A stretch of DNA of 64,000 nucleotides from Diatrype stigma (lineage: Eukaryota; Ascomycota; Sordariomycetes; Xylariales; Diatrypaceae), in the NCBI GenBank assembly GCA_022225965.2, contig JAKJXP020000055.1, positions 1 to 64,000 on the forward strand, written 5' to 3'. This document shows, in pieces, positions 42,602 through 53,913 of this stretch. Below the pieces are notes generated by a model that saw only the letters and a program-made list of their open reading frames with translations, had not been told where the DNA came from and ran no database searches. The translations under genes and the position numbers were made by a program. The number at the start of each line of letters is the position of its first letter. Positions within the stretch are counted from its first letter, which is position 1.

Positions 42602-42743
42602 TTAATTCGTAGTAAATGGAAGAAACCACTGGCTATAATTACAACGAGAAGTTATCGGTTGCTCGTGAAGCTTCCGTAATGGCACTGCATTCGGTAGAGA
42701 ACATAATGGGGTACCCCTTTGGAGTCCACTATCTAGGGAGGCT

Positions 42744-43392
42744 TCAGATCCCAGCAATGAGTTTGAACATCTCCAATGCCACGGTCTCCTCACCGTCTTC
42801 CTCTTCCATGACGTCTCGCAGGATCTCCAGCTCCTTTCTGATAGAGGCAAGAACTTCCTCTCGCCCTTCCTTCGTGAGTCTCTTGAAGTCAGCCTTGGTG
42901 TTGTTGGTGCGGAGAACGTTTGGGGCTCCAGTTTGGTTGGCTGGAGGGGCGGCGGGCTGGGTGGCGGGACCCGCGACGGTAGCTTCAGGGGCTGTCACGG
43001 GAGTCTGGGGATATGCCTTCTCTGAAAGGGTTATGAGCACGGCGGCAGCATCCGTACCAGCCTGGATGTTCGTGGATGACTTGACCTGCAGGAGCCGGCC
43101 TCTCGCCTCCCGGCTCCATTTGGCTCTGGCAGGATCGTTAGCAAGACGTCTCTATTGAATCAAGAAAGAAAAGAGCGATGAGAATGTCAGAAAGGTAAGG
43201 CGTGTAGACTCACTGAAGCGCATCAAGTGAAATAGAATGACCTTTTCCAATCATGGAAGCCTCGACTGCCTTCCAGTCCCACACCCGGCCAAGTGGGAAC
43301 TTCACACTGGGAACATCCAGTCTACCGCAGTCGACAATACTCTCGATGAGTTCGCGTTGGGCCTGAGCCGTCCAAGCACGTGTGCTGGCCAT
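42744..43392 (-). CDS. Small fungal protein with Myb/SANT-like N-terminus
   Basis: Two exons, 43392-43214 and 43149-42744, give 194 residues. The 64-nt intron uses GTGAGT and ends TAGAG; the second AG is needed to keep frame (LDALQ-RLANDPARAKWS). The N-terminus (WTAQAQRELIESIV...VWDWKAVEASM) resembles the short Myb/SANT-like modules found in many fungal proteins of unknown function. A Pro/Ala-rich linker follows, then an acidic C-terminal helix (KEGREEVLASIRKELEILRD). No defined role. Confidence 0.65.
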
Positions 43393-43792
43393 AATGTTGC
43401 GTTCGTGTTATGATCGTGTTTTTTGGACTAGTCTTGGGGGTAAGTTTTGGCTGTGTTCTTTTTTTCTTTAGGGATAAGCAACTTGTAGGTAAGTTTACCT
43501 ACTTACACTCGATAGGTAGCCGTTGACAACGGGATGGTTACTAGGCAACAATACATGACAAGAGTCCATACAGTAGATAGGAACCATCATCCAGCGACCG
43601 AATCAAAATGATGAGTATTGATAAATCCCTGGAGGTTTATATAGGGGAATATTACAAATGGTAGTATACAGAAGTGAAACTAACAGAACAACATTGCCGT
43701 AGTCGACTTATATAGAATCGTATAGTTGCTTCGATCTCGACCCCTTGATTACTTCAGGAATCAGGCAGACAGGGTCCTCAAATATTCCCCGT
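43393..43792. other. Intergenic, no gene seen
   Basis: Holds the promoter of the Myb-like gene and the 3' flank of the aldo/keto reductase gene; TAGGTA motifs near 43490-43520. Confidence 0.45.
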
Positions 43793-45232
43793 TCAATGCA
43801 TGGCCCTGTACTCATTGCCGCAATCACCAAGCTGAGCATAGACAGCATTGGCCTTGCCAAAGTCTTCTCCCAATGCCACGGCATTAATGGCCTTCATGTC
43901 GACATCATCAAGTTCGAAATCAAATACCCGAGCATTCTCCTTTCCATGGGCTGACACTCCGAGTCTTGTTCCGACGATGACTGCGCCGACGGCGGGTTGT
44001 TGCAAGACCCATCGCGTCGCTATGTTGGTCAGGCTGACCCCGTACTTCTGAGCTATTGACGACAGCACCTCGAGAAGCACTTGGAACTCTTCCCAGCTTC
44101 CCCAGGTGTTCATCATATCAAAGTACTGCCAAGTAGGCCTTGTAAGACATTGATTCCTCGAGACAATAAGGGGTAAAAGCTCACCTTTCGCTGTGACGGT
44201 GTAAGCCCACTTGCCTCTGAGTATATCTTCGGGGCGGACTTGCTAAGCCATTCCTCCGATAGGAAGCCGCCACACTGTGCCATGGTAAGATTCTACGCAC
44301 TAAGTCGGAGTGAATTATAAAGTGAAACATTGTATGACTTACAAAGGATCCGTAGGCCAACAGTTTCAGGCCGTACTTGTTGCACACATCGCACATCTTC
44401 TGGCGGGGCCTGGCATCTAGGAGAGAGAACTGGAAGATGACTTAGTACTGATACTCTCCCAAGACAGCAGATTTTCCTCCCTTCTTTACTTGTACTTGAT
44501 TCGACACGATGCCGACGGTCCCTGTCTTGCCCAATACATATTCACAGGCTTCTCTGGTATGCTGCGAATCAAAATTGCACAGCCCGATCGTAGAGACGAG
44601 CTCTGGATGGGATAGGGTGATTCTGACGAGCTCTACTAGGATATCGAGGTACTCTTTTGCTTCATACTAAGTAGGCACACTGGTGATCAGGGGGTCATCG
44701 AAGTGTTGCGGGAGAAGGCTGGCGAGAACTTACATCATACCAGTGGAACTGTAGAAGCTCGACTCTTCCCCCGAGTCGTAGACATCGCTCTTTGACTTGC
44801 TTGAGCACCCATTCGGTCGTGATTGGCTCTTCGACCGGACTGAAAATGCACCATTTAGTTGCGGCGTAGACCTGTTCCCTGATCTCAGGGGCTAAGCTGT
44901 TGCGAAAACCGCCGTACACAAGCTCAGCGTCACCCTAGTATCACCATTGACTCATTAGCGATCTCAGAGCACCTATACCATGCCCATGGATATGAGTAAC
45001 CTACGTAATGATCAGCCATATCTGCTGCAACAAACCCTTGCTCGACTAGCTGGGCAAGAGCGATATTCTGGTCCTTGGCCGAACCCGAGCCCCAGGACGG
45101 AGAAGCCAGTTGCCACAGTCCATTCAAAAGCCTCGGGAAGCGGTGAGGCCCAACTTCAAACGTCTCTAGTTGGAACTGTCTAGACAGGTCGACGGAGATG
45201 AGGCTCCGGGGATTAAAATAAGGGATAGCCAT
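43793..45232 (-). CDS. Aldo/keto reductase
   Basis: Six exons: 45232-45005, 44934-44734, 44666-44490, 44429-44343, 44274-44185 and 44125-43793, giving 371 residues from the ATG at 45232. All five introns (55-70 nt) have GT...AG and every junction keeps frame. The catalytic tetrad is visible: D and Y in DMADHY-GDAELVYG, K in AATKW, H in LQFHWYD. Later motifs are IGLCNFDS, VSNQVQFSLLDARP, LLAYGSF-CGGFL and ATRWVLQQPAVGAVIVGTR, which bind NADP(H) in the family. The product is probably a cytosolic NADPH-dependent carbonyl reductase of unknown substrate. The start is uncertain: the same frame stays open 290 bases further upstream, and coding-like sequence continues to about 46.2 kb. Confidence 0.85.
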
Positions 45233-46235
45233 ATGTGTCTTGTCATGATATAAGTAATCGATCACATCTCTGACTTGAGCCTCAGAGCGTGAAAAGGGGT
45301 AATATAGCAGTTCGGGATGAAAGCTATCGTAGTATGTGCGGAACTCCTCGAGTGACGACAGTAGCTTATCGAGTGAGATTTTCAGGTCTAGTGTTGCCAT
45401 TGGTTTCCGATACGACTCCTTTACGGCCTGGATCGCCTGAACAACATCTCCATCGAAGAGGATTAATGTAGCTTCCAGGTCAGATCCTCTTGACCAAAGC
45501 ACGCAGCTCACACGCAGGCTCTCTATGAAATGGATCAAGCTTTATTTTGAGTAAGCTGGCATTACTGGAAATGTTACCCTCTCTTGGCAATGACTCACAA
45601 GATCAAAGCTTGCAGGGAAAGCTTGGACGAGAAAAAGCATCTCGTCAGAGCCATGAACCGCTTGCACTCTGAGGACACTACGTCGGATTGGGGGAAAAGT
45701 ATCCCAGGGCTTGGGAACTCCTCCAGTGGTGGGTTTAGGAGCTCGTCCTGGACGTGTTCAATGAAGGGCCGATGCGTAGTCGAGCCTTGAGATATCAAGA
45801 CTCGCAATGCCGACCTCAATATTTCCGGTGATACTTCAAAGACTGGCTGTCAATAACGTATAAATCCATAGCCTACAGCGGGACCTGGTGAGCGTACAAT
45901 TGGAAATGAGGACATCATCCATCATGTTGCTATACATCTTACGTTAGAGAAACACAGCATCATGTCTTGCGGGAGCCTCCCACTCACACATGTCCACCCA
46001 TGTTTTCTTAGGCTCAATCCAGTTTGCGATTGGACTATTTTGTGTGCTTGCTTTCGCTCAGCGCAGTGCGGAAACTGTCATTCAAGAGGGGGCCCTCCTG
46101 AGTGGGATACCTTCACGAGATGCCGCCAAGGAATAGACGTAGAAGGTGCTTCTGGGAGTTGCTTGATCACTACCTGGGCTAACAGATCTGGGGTTCCGTT
46201 GAGAGAATGAGGTGTGCCCAGGTGCAGCAAATGAG
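45233..46235 (-). other. Coding-like sequence upstream of the aldo/keto reductase (N-terminal extension or separate, possibly broken gene)
   Basis: Minus-strand frames look protein-like: 45522-45233 (SLRVSCVLWSRGSDLEATLI..., FDGDVVQAIQAVKESYRK), 45819-45595 (STTHRPFIEHVQDELLNPP...), and about 46100-45960 (AERKQAHKIVQSQTGLSL, HGWTCVSGRLPQDMM). A GTGAGT donor at 45594 and an AG cluster near 45520 could join the first two, giving an extended reductase. I do not recognise the domain, and could not build a frame from a start ATG. Either a fused N-terminal domain or a decayed neighbour fits. Confidence 0.4.
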
Positions 46236-47558
46236 ACGTTATATTCTATCTACCTACCTTGACCGCCCATATACCAAGATTATGTCAGCGTTTCGTTTCG
46301 CAAACCCCGCGTACGGATTGCTTTTTGTACTTCAACGAGGTATCTGTAAGCTGTGACTCATAAAGATAATGAATAGGTCCTCTCATGTAAGGCATGTAAA
46401 GTGTGTCTTTCTAGGTGAGAGGATCATGACTAGGCGATTAAAAGTTATATATAGACACATAGAAGAGGCTACTATAGAAAGTTCCCGTAGTTTGGGCCCG
46501 GGTTGGGTTAAAGACCTCAACGATGCCTTTAGCAATGGGCACAGTCTACCAAGGGGGAGGGGAGGTGGGGTACGTCGGCAGCTTATTGCAACCCGAATGT
46601 ATTACAGTATATATATATATTATATATTATATATATAAGTATACATAAGAACAGTTGACATGGTTGAAGTAGGACGGGACGTGTAGTAAGACACCATATA
46701 AGTGACATCGTGTATGTGCAGAATATACGAGAAAGAGTCGGGAGAAAGACAAAGAATAAGATGCAGAATGATCATGGACTTTTGGGTTGACTTAAATGCC
46801 AAGGTTCAACTCTACCAACTTCATGGAGTAAAGTAACAAGTTCCAATACTGATCATACCGTCAGTCCTGGAGGCTCTTGCATTACATCTGACGGGACCGA
46901 ACTTAAGAGCTAGGATATGATTGAATACCTAGGTACGCTTATTATAAGTTGGAGTAACGCTGCGTAAGTAATAAGGGGAAATCTGAAGCCGTTAAAGATA
47001 CTCGTTAAAGCTATTGTCGAAAACTGAAGTACCGACATCCATCTGATGTTATCAGATCGTTCGGGAACAGCCGACCGGCCCACTAGTTGTGCTAAGACCC
47101 TGGACTAACCGCTTCAGGACCCGACCGCAGCTGTAACCGCCAGGGATTGGGCTAAACATGTTTCAGGAACCAGGGGCCCGGGCTCTTTTCTGGGGCTATT
47201 CTCCAGCTGTTTTCTCGAGCTCCCGTCCCTGTGGCCCCTCGGTGATAACTCAATGGCTTCCTCCTGTCTACCTACTTACATCTACTCACATACCCAGGTG
47301 ACCGAGTGATGCCATATTCCATAGGTCGTTCATATTTCCCGATAATACCCTAATTACTTCTTCATTTACTGCTTGCTGGTCAGCGCCCCTTGTCTGTCTT
47401 TTTCGGTTGTCTCTTGGAAAAAACATCTTCAATTCTGTTTTCTCCTCTCTTCTGAGTAGGACCCTTCACCTGTACTGCACCTCTTTCGTCGTCGTCATCG
47501 TCGCCGTCGCCTTCGCCGAGATATCGCCCGCCGCTCCGTCCGAACAGAATCAACCAAG
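46236..47558. other. Intergenic with TA repeat
   Basis: 1.3 kb without a supported gene. A TA-rich microsatellite occupies about 46609-46637. The CT-rich stretch at 47380-47550 is probably the 5' UTR and promoter of the dehydrogenase gene. Confidence 0.5.
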
Positions 47559-48774
47559 ATGAGCAGCCCAAATGCTACCCCAATGCCGCCGCAGCCGCAA
47601 CGGCGAAAGGACCCGTGGTACGCGCCCGTGTCGGTCGACATGCTCCTCAAGGTGCTGAACATCACGATCCTGCACCCGTTCGTGGCGTGGATCATCCCGC
47701 TGTGCTTCCGCGCCGAGCACCACGCCTGGGACACGACGCCCATGATGATCTCCATCGCCTGGGCCACCTGCCTCACCCTCTTCACGCTCGCCGACAAGCT
47801 CAGCCACAAGCTCGCCTACGGCCTGCACCGCGAGGTCGACCTCGGCGAGGAGGTCATCGTCGTCACCGGCGGCGCCAGCGGCCTGGGTCTCCTCGTCGCC
47901 GAGGTCTACGGCATGCGCGGCGCCACCGTCGCCGTGCTCGACGTCGCCGACCAGCTGGAGAACCCCGAGGCCCGCGGCATCACCTACTACAAGTGCGACG
48001 TCGGCGACCGCAAGAGGTTGGCCGAGGTCGCCGCCGAGATTGAGCGCGATGTACGCGATTTCCCCCATTCCCCCATGCCCCCTCTTCCCTTTAATTCAAA
48101 TAAATACATAAGGAACATTGTAAAGAACTAACCATTCCTGCTCTCCCCTCTGCTAGCTCGGAACCCCCACGATCCTGATCAACAACGCGGCCCAGGTCGT
48201 CGGCAAGAGCCTGCTCGACCTGTCGATGGAGGAGGTGGAGCGCAGCCTGCGGACGAACCTGCTGGCGCACTTCTACACGATCAAGACGTTCCTACCGGGG
48301 ATGCTGCAGTCGGAGAGCGGGGGCACGATCGTGACGCTGTCGAGCGTGCTGGGGACGCTCGGGGCGGCGCAGCTGAGCGACTACACGGCGGCCAAGGCGG
48401 GCGCGGCGGCGCTGCACCGGTCGCTGGCGGCGGAGCTGCGGCAGGCCGGCCACCACGAGCGGGTCAAGATGCTGCTCGTGACGCCCGGCCAGCTGGGCAC
48501 GCCGCTGTTCGCCGGCGTCGACGCGCCCCGCTCGTTCCTGGCCCCCGTCGTCGAGCCCGTCGACGTCGCCAAGGAGATCATCAAGGCCGTCGACCTCGGC
48601 ATCGGCGACCACATCGCCATGCCCCTCTACGCCCGCTGGATCGACTGGTACAGCGTCCTGCCCGTCGGCCTGCAGCGCCTCGCCCGCGACTTCGCCGGCG
48701 TCGACAGGGGCATGCGGACCTGGCACGGCAGGGGTGCTCCTTGTGGTAGTGGGGAGGGAGAGAAGCCAATATGA
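47559..48774 (+). CDS. Membrane-associated short-chain dehydrogenase/reductase (SDR16C/RDH10-like)
   Basis: Two exons, 47559-48050 and 48157-48774, give 369 residues. Intron: GTACGC donor, ACTAAC branch site, CTAG acceptor. Two hydrophobic N-terminal segments (about 28-50 and 61-78) suggest ER or lipid-droplet membrane attachment. The Rossmann motif is TGGASGLG (103-110), the NNA motif is at 173-175, the catalytic Ser is in LSSVLGTL (226-227), and the active site is Y240-TAA-K244. Family members oxidise or reduce retinoid, steroid or long-chain alcohol substrates; the fungal substrate is unknown. Very high GC3. Confidence 0.88.
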
Positions 48775-51700
48775 GATATGCGGATATAGAAGCAGGTACG
48801 TAGCAATGTATATAAAAGAGTAGGGGGATGGTGAGGGAAGATGATTTTATATTTACCTATATACGTGGTCAGGCAAGGATGTAGCTGAGCCAGCCTTCAT
48901 CGTACAGGGGGCTTAAGCGCTGGCGCTTCGGTGTACATCCACATGTCAGAAAGCAGCCTACCTAGGTACTTCTGTATATCAGTGTATAACATGATCAGAT
49001 GAGTTGCATCTAGACGCGAATCTACTACTAAATCATTCAAGACTCGATATGTAGGGGGGTGTAAATGTGATCGATGTTGTTCGAGCCTGCTAGCACGCTT
49101 ATTGGTTTTCAAGTAGACAGCAACATCATACTAGGTATTTTGCAAGACTACTCGCTTTGCCCTGCTCACAATGTAGCATGGGCTGTTCCATTCACACACA
49201 AGTTATCGGCGTCCTGATCCCAGGAATCCACCAGTCAACCGCTCTCGTTATGGAAGACTCCCACCACGCTGGGTAATCATCACGCCGCCGCATAACGATA
49301 GGATCTCTATGTGAGTGTGGATGGTTGGATTACATTTATGTATTTTATTCAATGTGATAAGACCGATCGTCTAACTGGCTATTGTCGCTCATATGTGAAA
49401 GAGATGACTTCCGTATCACTTGTTGAAGATAATGCGTGCTGTGTTATGGGTCCCTTCGAAGTCCATGTAGCCCTGGTTTACAAGCAGTGGTAGAAGGCGT
49501 TTTATCCGCCTCGCAGGAGCATACCCTGCATGGGAGAAGACAACGCGTTGACCAACCCATTATTACACGGAAAATCGATGAGAGCACCTCTCAAGCCTGG
49601 ATGCGGGTGGGCCTGCTCGCCGAGTCTCCCGCGAACCTTATACCACACCATCCGGGGCGCTTGAATCATATCCAGAGGATAGTTAGTTAAAAGTCACGGA
49701 GCATGAGTCCGTTGGGGTGAAAGCTGCCGGGTGGGGCCCCGGCCACGCATACACGTTTCCAGGCCGCAACAGGAACTCTCTCGGCATGCGCCAGTTGGTG
49801 CCCATCGAGCGGCTTCCAACTCTTCCAGACTCTCCCAAGCTGCTTTATACCTGGTGGGCTCGAATTGGTGATTCGGTGAGTCGCATCCGGGAGCCTGGTT
49901 CGACTTGGACATAGTACGCCCTGGTCATACCATACTTGGAGTAGGTATCATCGAGAACCCACCGGAGCTTGTGTCCGGGGAAGAACCGCCGTAACCTTTG
50001 TGTGTCGCTGAGAAGCTGCTCGGGGTTCGGACACCCCCCTTCTGATCCAAGCAGCAGCATCCACCTCTTCCAGGTCGAGCGGCAAGTCGGGTGCCTCTTC
50101 TCATTCTCATGAAAGGCATCCAATAATTAAGACACGGACGTAGAATACTGGTTCGAGACAATCTTCAGGTCGGACAGATAATCATCCGTGCTCATGGAGT
50201 GCCTCGACTGCTACCTTCTGAAGAGATGGACACGGAGGAGGAAGGGGGTAGATAGATGAGATGTGATCATTGTCAACTTGCAGGAACGAGAAGATTCCTA
50301 ATAGATAGGCTGGCCATTTTAGTCATGACCTGGGTATCGCGGCTCCTCTGTGATCCTATAAATACACCATCAACTCATCAGGTGCGCTCTCATCTTGCAG
50401 CGAGAACAGAGAAGCGAGAAGACAGTATAAAATGCCAGAGGCTCTGCTCTTGAAATGTACTTGCATCTGACTCAAATTTGACTGTCTAGCATTGAAGCCA
50501 GTCTGACCGACGATACGAGCTATGTCCTGATTGTCATGGCTATAACCGCATCGATGGCCAACCAACGTATAATTAGAGACCACCCACCCCATCGAGGAGG
50601 AAAAGCATGTCATTGAAAACTGTCATCTGAATAAGACAGTGAAATAAAAACAACTTAAAAGGCATAAAATGGACTAATTAGTCACGCATACACGTGAAGC
50701 GAACACTATAGTTGACGCACGCGGCGCGGGTAGATATCTACGCGAGCTTTAGTCTCCTGCCGGCCGGCCGGCCGTCGCACCCCACTGACGATAGTGTCGG
50801 GTCCCGGTGGTTTGGTTCTTAGTACCTACCTCCATGTAGGAAAGTGTCCGAACTAGCGACTTTAGGTCCTCGAAGGAGGGCCGACACACCTGGACTTTAT
50901 GCAATGTGATTCCGATAGACTAAACGACAGAAGCCTTTTACCCCAGAAAACCAGTCATGCTTTGATAAGTTATATCCGGCTCTTGATATAGGTGTTAGGT
51001 GATATATGTACAGTAAGTAGGTAGACCGCAGCCTGCTGGTGTTCCCTGACTTTGCGTTATCTATTGGTCTGTTCATGCCGCCCGCCCCGTGGGGGACACC
51101 CCCGGTAGGTATACCGACTCTGCGGTCCGAATACGTCTCTAGAGCGGGTGGGAGCGGTCGCGTGCCATGGATAGCCGCACAACATAATACCAAGCGTGCG
51201 GCACAGCGTCAGATATCAATATATTCGTTTATGTAACTGCGACGAAGCCTTCGAAAGGAAGCTTTGGATGCGAGATAAGGAGCAGCACTTGCAGAGGCGA
51301 GGAGAAACCTTTCCAGCCAAGGCCTAGTTAGTCAGCTCATCAGCTCATGCCTTCTTCATATCTAAAGTGAAGGTCCCACACGTGCGGCAGCCTCCAGAGT
51401 AACTCTGGTATGGGATCCCGCGCTTGTGACATCGGGTAGGGATCTATCGATCTAGGCATCGCAGATCCAAGCCAATTTGCTTATCTCTCAGCCGGTCTGG
51501 TCCAATCACGTCCGCGATAGCCAGGCAATACACCAGACGGCAGCCGAGAGGTCCTGCACAATGTCATACCACCAACCACAGAGAGTGCCCCCTACTTAGG
51601 GCTGCTAGGGTACTTTTGCTCCTCCCACTAGTGGGAGCATGCTTCTCTCGTCCGCCGAAAAAGGAAAGGGGGGCAGTAGGTAAGCATGGCGGTCGTAGCC

Positions 51701-52002
51701 TCGAGGATGATCCCTTATCGCACGTTGCACCAGCAAGCGTGGCATGCCAAGGGTGACCGCGCCGTTAAATATCTTTTTCGGCCAGTGTCTCCGGCTGCTT
51801 TAGCCAACCCTACGTTGCATCTCTAAAAATCTCGAAGCTTTTCATCTCCAGAACTGAACCGAACCGGTCTCCTGAGACAAACTTCCCCGGATTTTCCTGC
51901 CTTAGCCCGACCCGACCCGCTCCATCGGCCTACTGCTACCTACCTAACGGAAACTCCCTGTATTAGGAGTAATGCCAGCGCTGCTATAGCCCCGATCTAG
52001 CC
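48775..52002. other. Intergenic, mostly empty
   Basis: 3.2 kb with no confident gene. A CCGGCCGGCCGGCC run is at about 50760-50772. CCTAGGTA/TACCTA motifs are at 48958-48966 and 51902-51950. Apart from the fragment at 49.7-50.1 kb, open stretches are short. The last 250 bases (51750-52002) are probably promoter and 5' UTR of the pseudokinase gene. Confidence 0.45.
49694..50123 (-). pseudogene. Possible gene remnant of unknown family
   Basis: A minus-strand run at 50123-49845 reads convincingly protein-like (LRRFFPGHKLRWVLDDTYSK, then YYVQVEPGSRMRLTESPI) and stops at a GTATAA that could be a donor. Two other frames stay open over 49694-49912. No start-to-stop model or family was found, so this may be a decayed gene or chance. 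Confidence 0.25.
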
Positions 52003-53913
52003 ATGTGGTGGGATACTCCAAGAATCGAGGCTACCGTCACCCGGCAGTTCGTATGCTCACACCTTTACGCCGAGGAGGTCGGGGCACTAGACCGACCGCT
52101 GGCCTTTGGCGGGGGCTTGACCGACGGGACCTATTGGGAATGGATCGATGAGAAAGCGAAGCGTCTTTTCCTTATTTTAGTCGATCTTGGCTGCCCCAAT
52201 CAGATATTTGGTTTGATCGACGATTCCTGGGAAGACGACGACCTCCCCATCGCCATAGACCAGATCGGGCGCCTTCCATGGACAGGCACGAGAGACGAAC
52301 GTTTCGATCGTAAATTTTATACTCACCAGTACCAATACCTCGTCAGATATCTAGAGCCGGGCAGCAATATAGTGTACCAAGAGGATGATATCATACCTCT
52401 GGACGTCGTCGATCGGCGTCCGGGGCTGACCTCCAACAATGCAGTGGATCGAGTCGAGCTGCCAAATAGACCAGGGGAGATCTTCTCACGCCGGCGCATT
52501 CCCCTAGGAACCGGCCCTGGACTGTTTTCGTATGAAGAATTTCTGTATGAAGTGAACCTAACCAAGAATATCCAGAACGACCATCTCGTGTCGTACTATG
52601 GGTCATATACTCACCACGGCTTTGGATATGTCCTCTTCACCCCAGCAAGCGATTTCAACCTCAAATCTCTCCTGGTTACGCTCCCAGCGCCGGTGAAGTC
52701 GTTAGACAAGCAGGTACGTCGGAACCTGGTGATGAACTGGATCCACTGCCTGTGCGACACGCTTTGCTATATCCATAGTCGGGGCAATTCGCATGGGAAC
52801 ATCAAACCATCCTCTATACTGTTCAATTCGAAGAACAACGTCTTTTACACAGACCTGACTCGCCTCAGCGGCGAGTCGCTGGCCCTCGCTTCGGACAAGT
52901 CGGCATTCGATAAGGAATCATACGACTACGCCGCCCCGGAGCAATGGTACCGTCCCACGACCACCTCTGCCAGCTCGCATCGGGCCAACCTGCTGAGCCC
53001 AACCCTGTCGAGCCCGACCTTGCCGCCGGAGAGTGCGAGATTCTCGATCAGTCGAGGACACGGCGGCGAAGGCAACACGTCGCCGCGGACGCCCCACACT
53101 CCCTATACGCCTCACGCGCCGCACTCGCCCCCGACCACGACGACGACGCCGCACCTCGACGCGCAAGCGGCGGACGTGTTCTCGCTCGGGTGCGTGATTC
53201 TAGAGCTGCTCAGCTTCCAGCTGAAGCGGGCGACTAAGTCGTTCGCGGCGCACCGGGCGGCGAAGCACAAGACGCCCGGGCGCGGGGGCGCGGTGCCGGA
53301 CTCGTCCTTCCACAAGAACGTGGGGCAGGTGGAGTCGTGGATGGCGGGGCTGGCCAAGGACGCGGCCAAGAAGAGGGACGGGAGCGGCGCCGACCGCGCC
53401 GTGTTCCGCGGCGTCGCGCCCACGCTGCAGGTCGTCGCGCGCATGCTTTCCGTCGCGCCCGCCGACCGCCCCACCGCCCGCGAGGTCGAGCGCCACATGT
53501 ACCGCGTCCTGACGGAGTACTGCGGCATCCGGGAGCCGCACTGCGTCCACCAGTACGGCGACGGCGGGGGGAGCTGGGGCGTGGGTGTGGGCGGCGGTAG
53601 GGGTAGCGGCAGCGGCGGCTCCGGCCACGTGATAGATGAGGACGAAGACGAAGACGACCTCGGCATGGGCGGCCTACGGATCAGAGATCGCGACGGCAAC
53701 GAGACGTATGCTGTGAGTGTCGCGCCTACCACGCGGTCCTTCGCTAGATCCGAGCCCCGCATGACTATAAGGGACAGCGATAGGGAGACCATGGCTAGCT
53801 ATGGCGGCCGCAGTGACCCCGGGTCCCACGCGGCGTCGCCGCCCCAGGCGACATGGCAGCATCCGGGTGGCCATCGCGGCTTCATGCTTTCGTCGCAGTC
53901 AGGCGCCATGTGA
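52003..53913 (+). CDS. Protein kinase-like protein, probable pseudokinase
   Basis: A single exon encodes 636 residues. The kinase-like region (about 150-510) shows NDHLVSYYGSYTHHGFGYVLFT (hinge side), CYIHSRGNSHGNIKPSSILF (catalytic loop), FYTDLTRLSG (activation segment start), YDYAAPEQW (APE motif) and DVFSLGCVILELLSF (helix F). Key residues are altered: the HRD Asp is Asn266 (HGN), and DFG reads D284-L-T. No glycine-rich loop or VAIK lysine is evident; an RRR stands at the latter's place. So phosphotransfer is doubtful. A Ser/Pro/Thr-rich insert (about 320-390) splits the C-lobe and the tail is Gly/Asp-rich. N-terminal 150 residues resemble those of other fungal kinase-like proteins linked to HET-type modules. 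Likely a scaffold or sensor. Confidence 0.82.
   Translation: MWWDTPRIEATVTRQFVCSHLYAEEVGALDRPLAFGGGLTDGTYWEWIDEKAKRLFLILVDLGCPNQIFGLIDDSWEDDDLPIAIDQIGRLPWTGTRDERFDRKFYTHQYQYLVRYLEPGSNIVYQEDDIIPLDVVDRRPGLTSNNAVDRVELPNRPGEIFSRRRIPLGTGPGLFSYEEFLYEVNLTKNIQNDHLVSYYGSYTHHGFGYVLFTPASDFNLKSLLVTLPAPVKSLDKQVRRNLVMNWIHCLCDTLCYIHSRGNSHGNIKPSSILFNSKNNVFYTDLTRLSGESLALASDKSAFDKESYDYAAPEQWYRPTTTSASSHRANLLSPTLSSPTLPPESARFSISRGHGGEGNTSPRTPHTPYTPHAPHSPPTTTTTPHLDAQAADVFSLGCVILELLSFQLKRATKSFAAHRAAKHKTPGRGGAVPDSSFHKNVGQVESWMAGLAKDAAKKRDGSGADRAVFRGVAPTLQVVARMLSVAPADRPTAREVERHMYRVLTEYCGIREPHCVHQYGDGGGSWGVGVGGGRGSGSGGSGHVIDEDEDEDDLGMGGLRIRDRDGNETYAVSVAPTTRSFARSEPRMTIRDSDRETMASYGGRSDPGSHAASPPQATWQHPGGHRGFMLSSQSGAM

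Noticed and set aside
42602..42850. 82-codon minus-strand frame between the Myb-like gene and its fragment
   Set aside because: It overlaps the end of the Myb-like gene in another frame and continues into non-coding spacer.
46609..46637. Possible replication origin in the TA-rich run
   Set aside because: Only a 30-base microsatellite; no supporting consensus elements around it.
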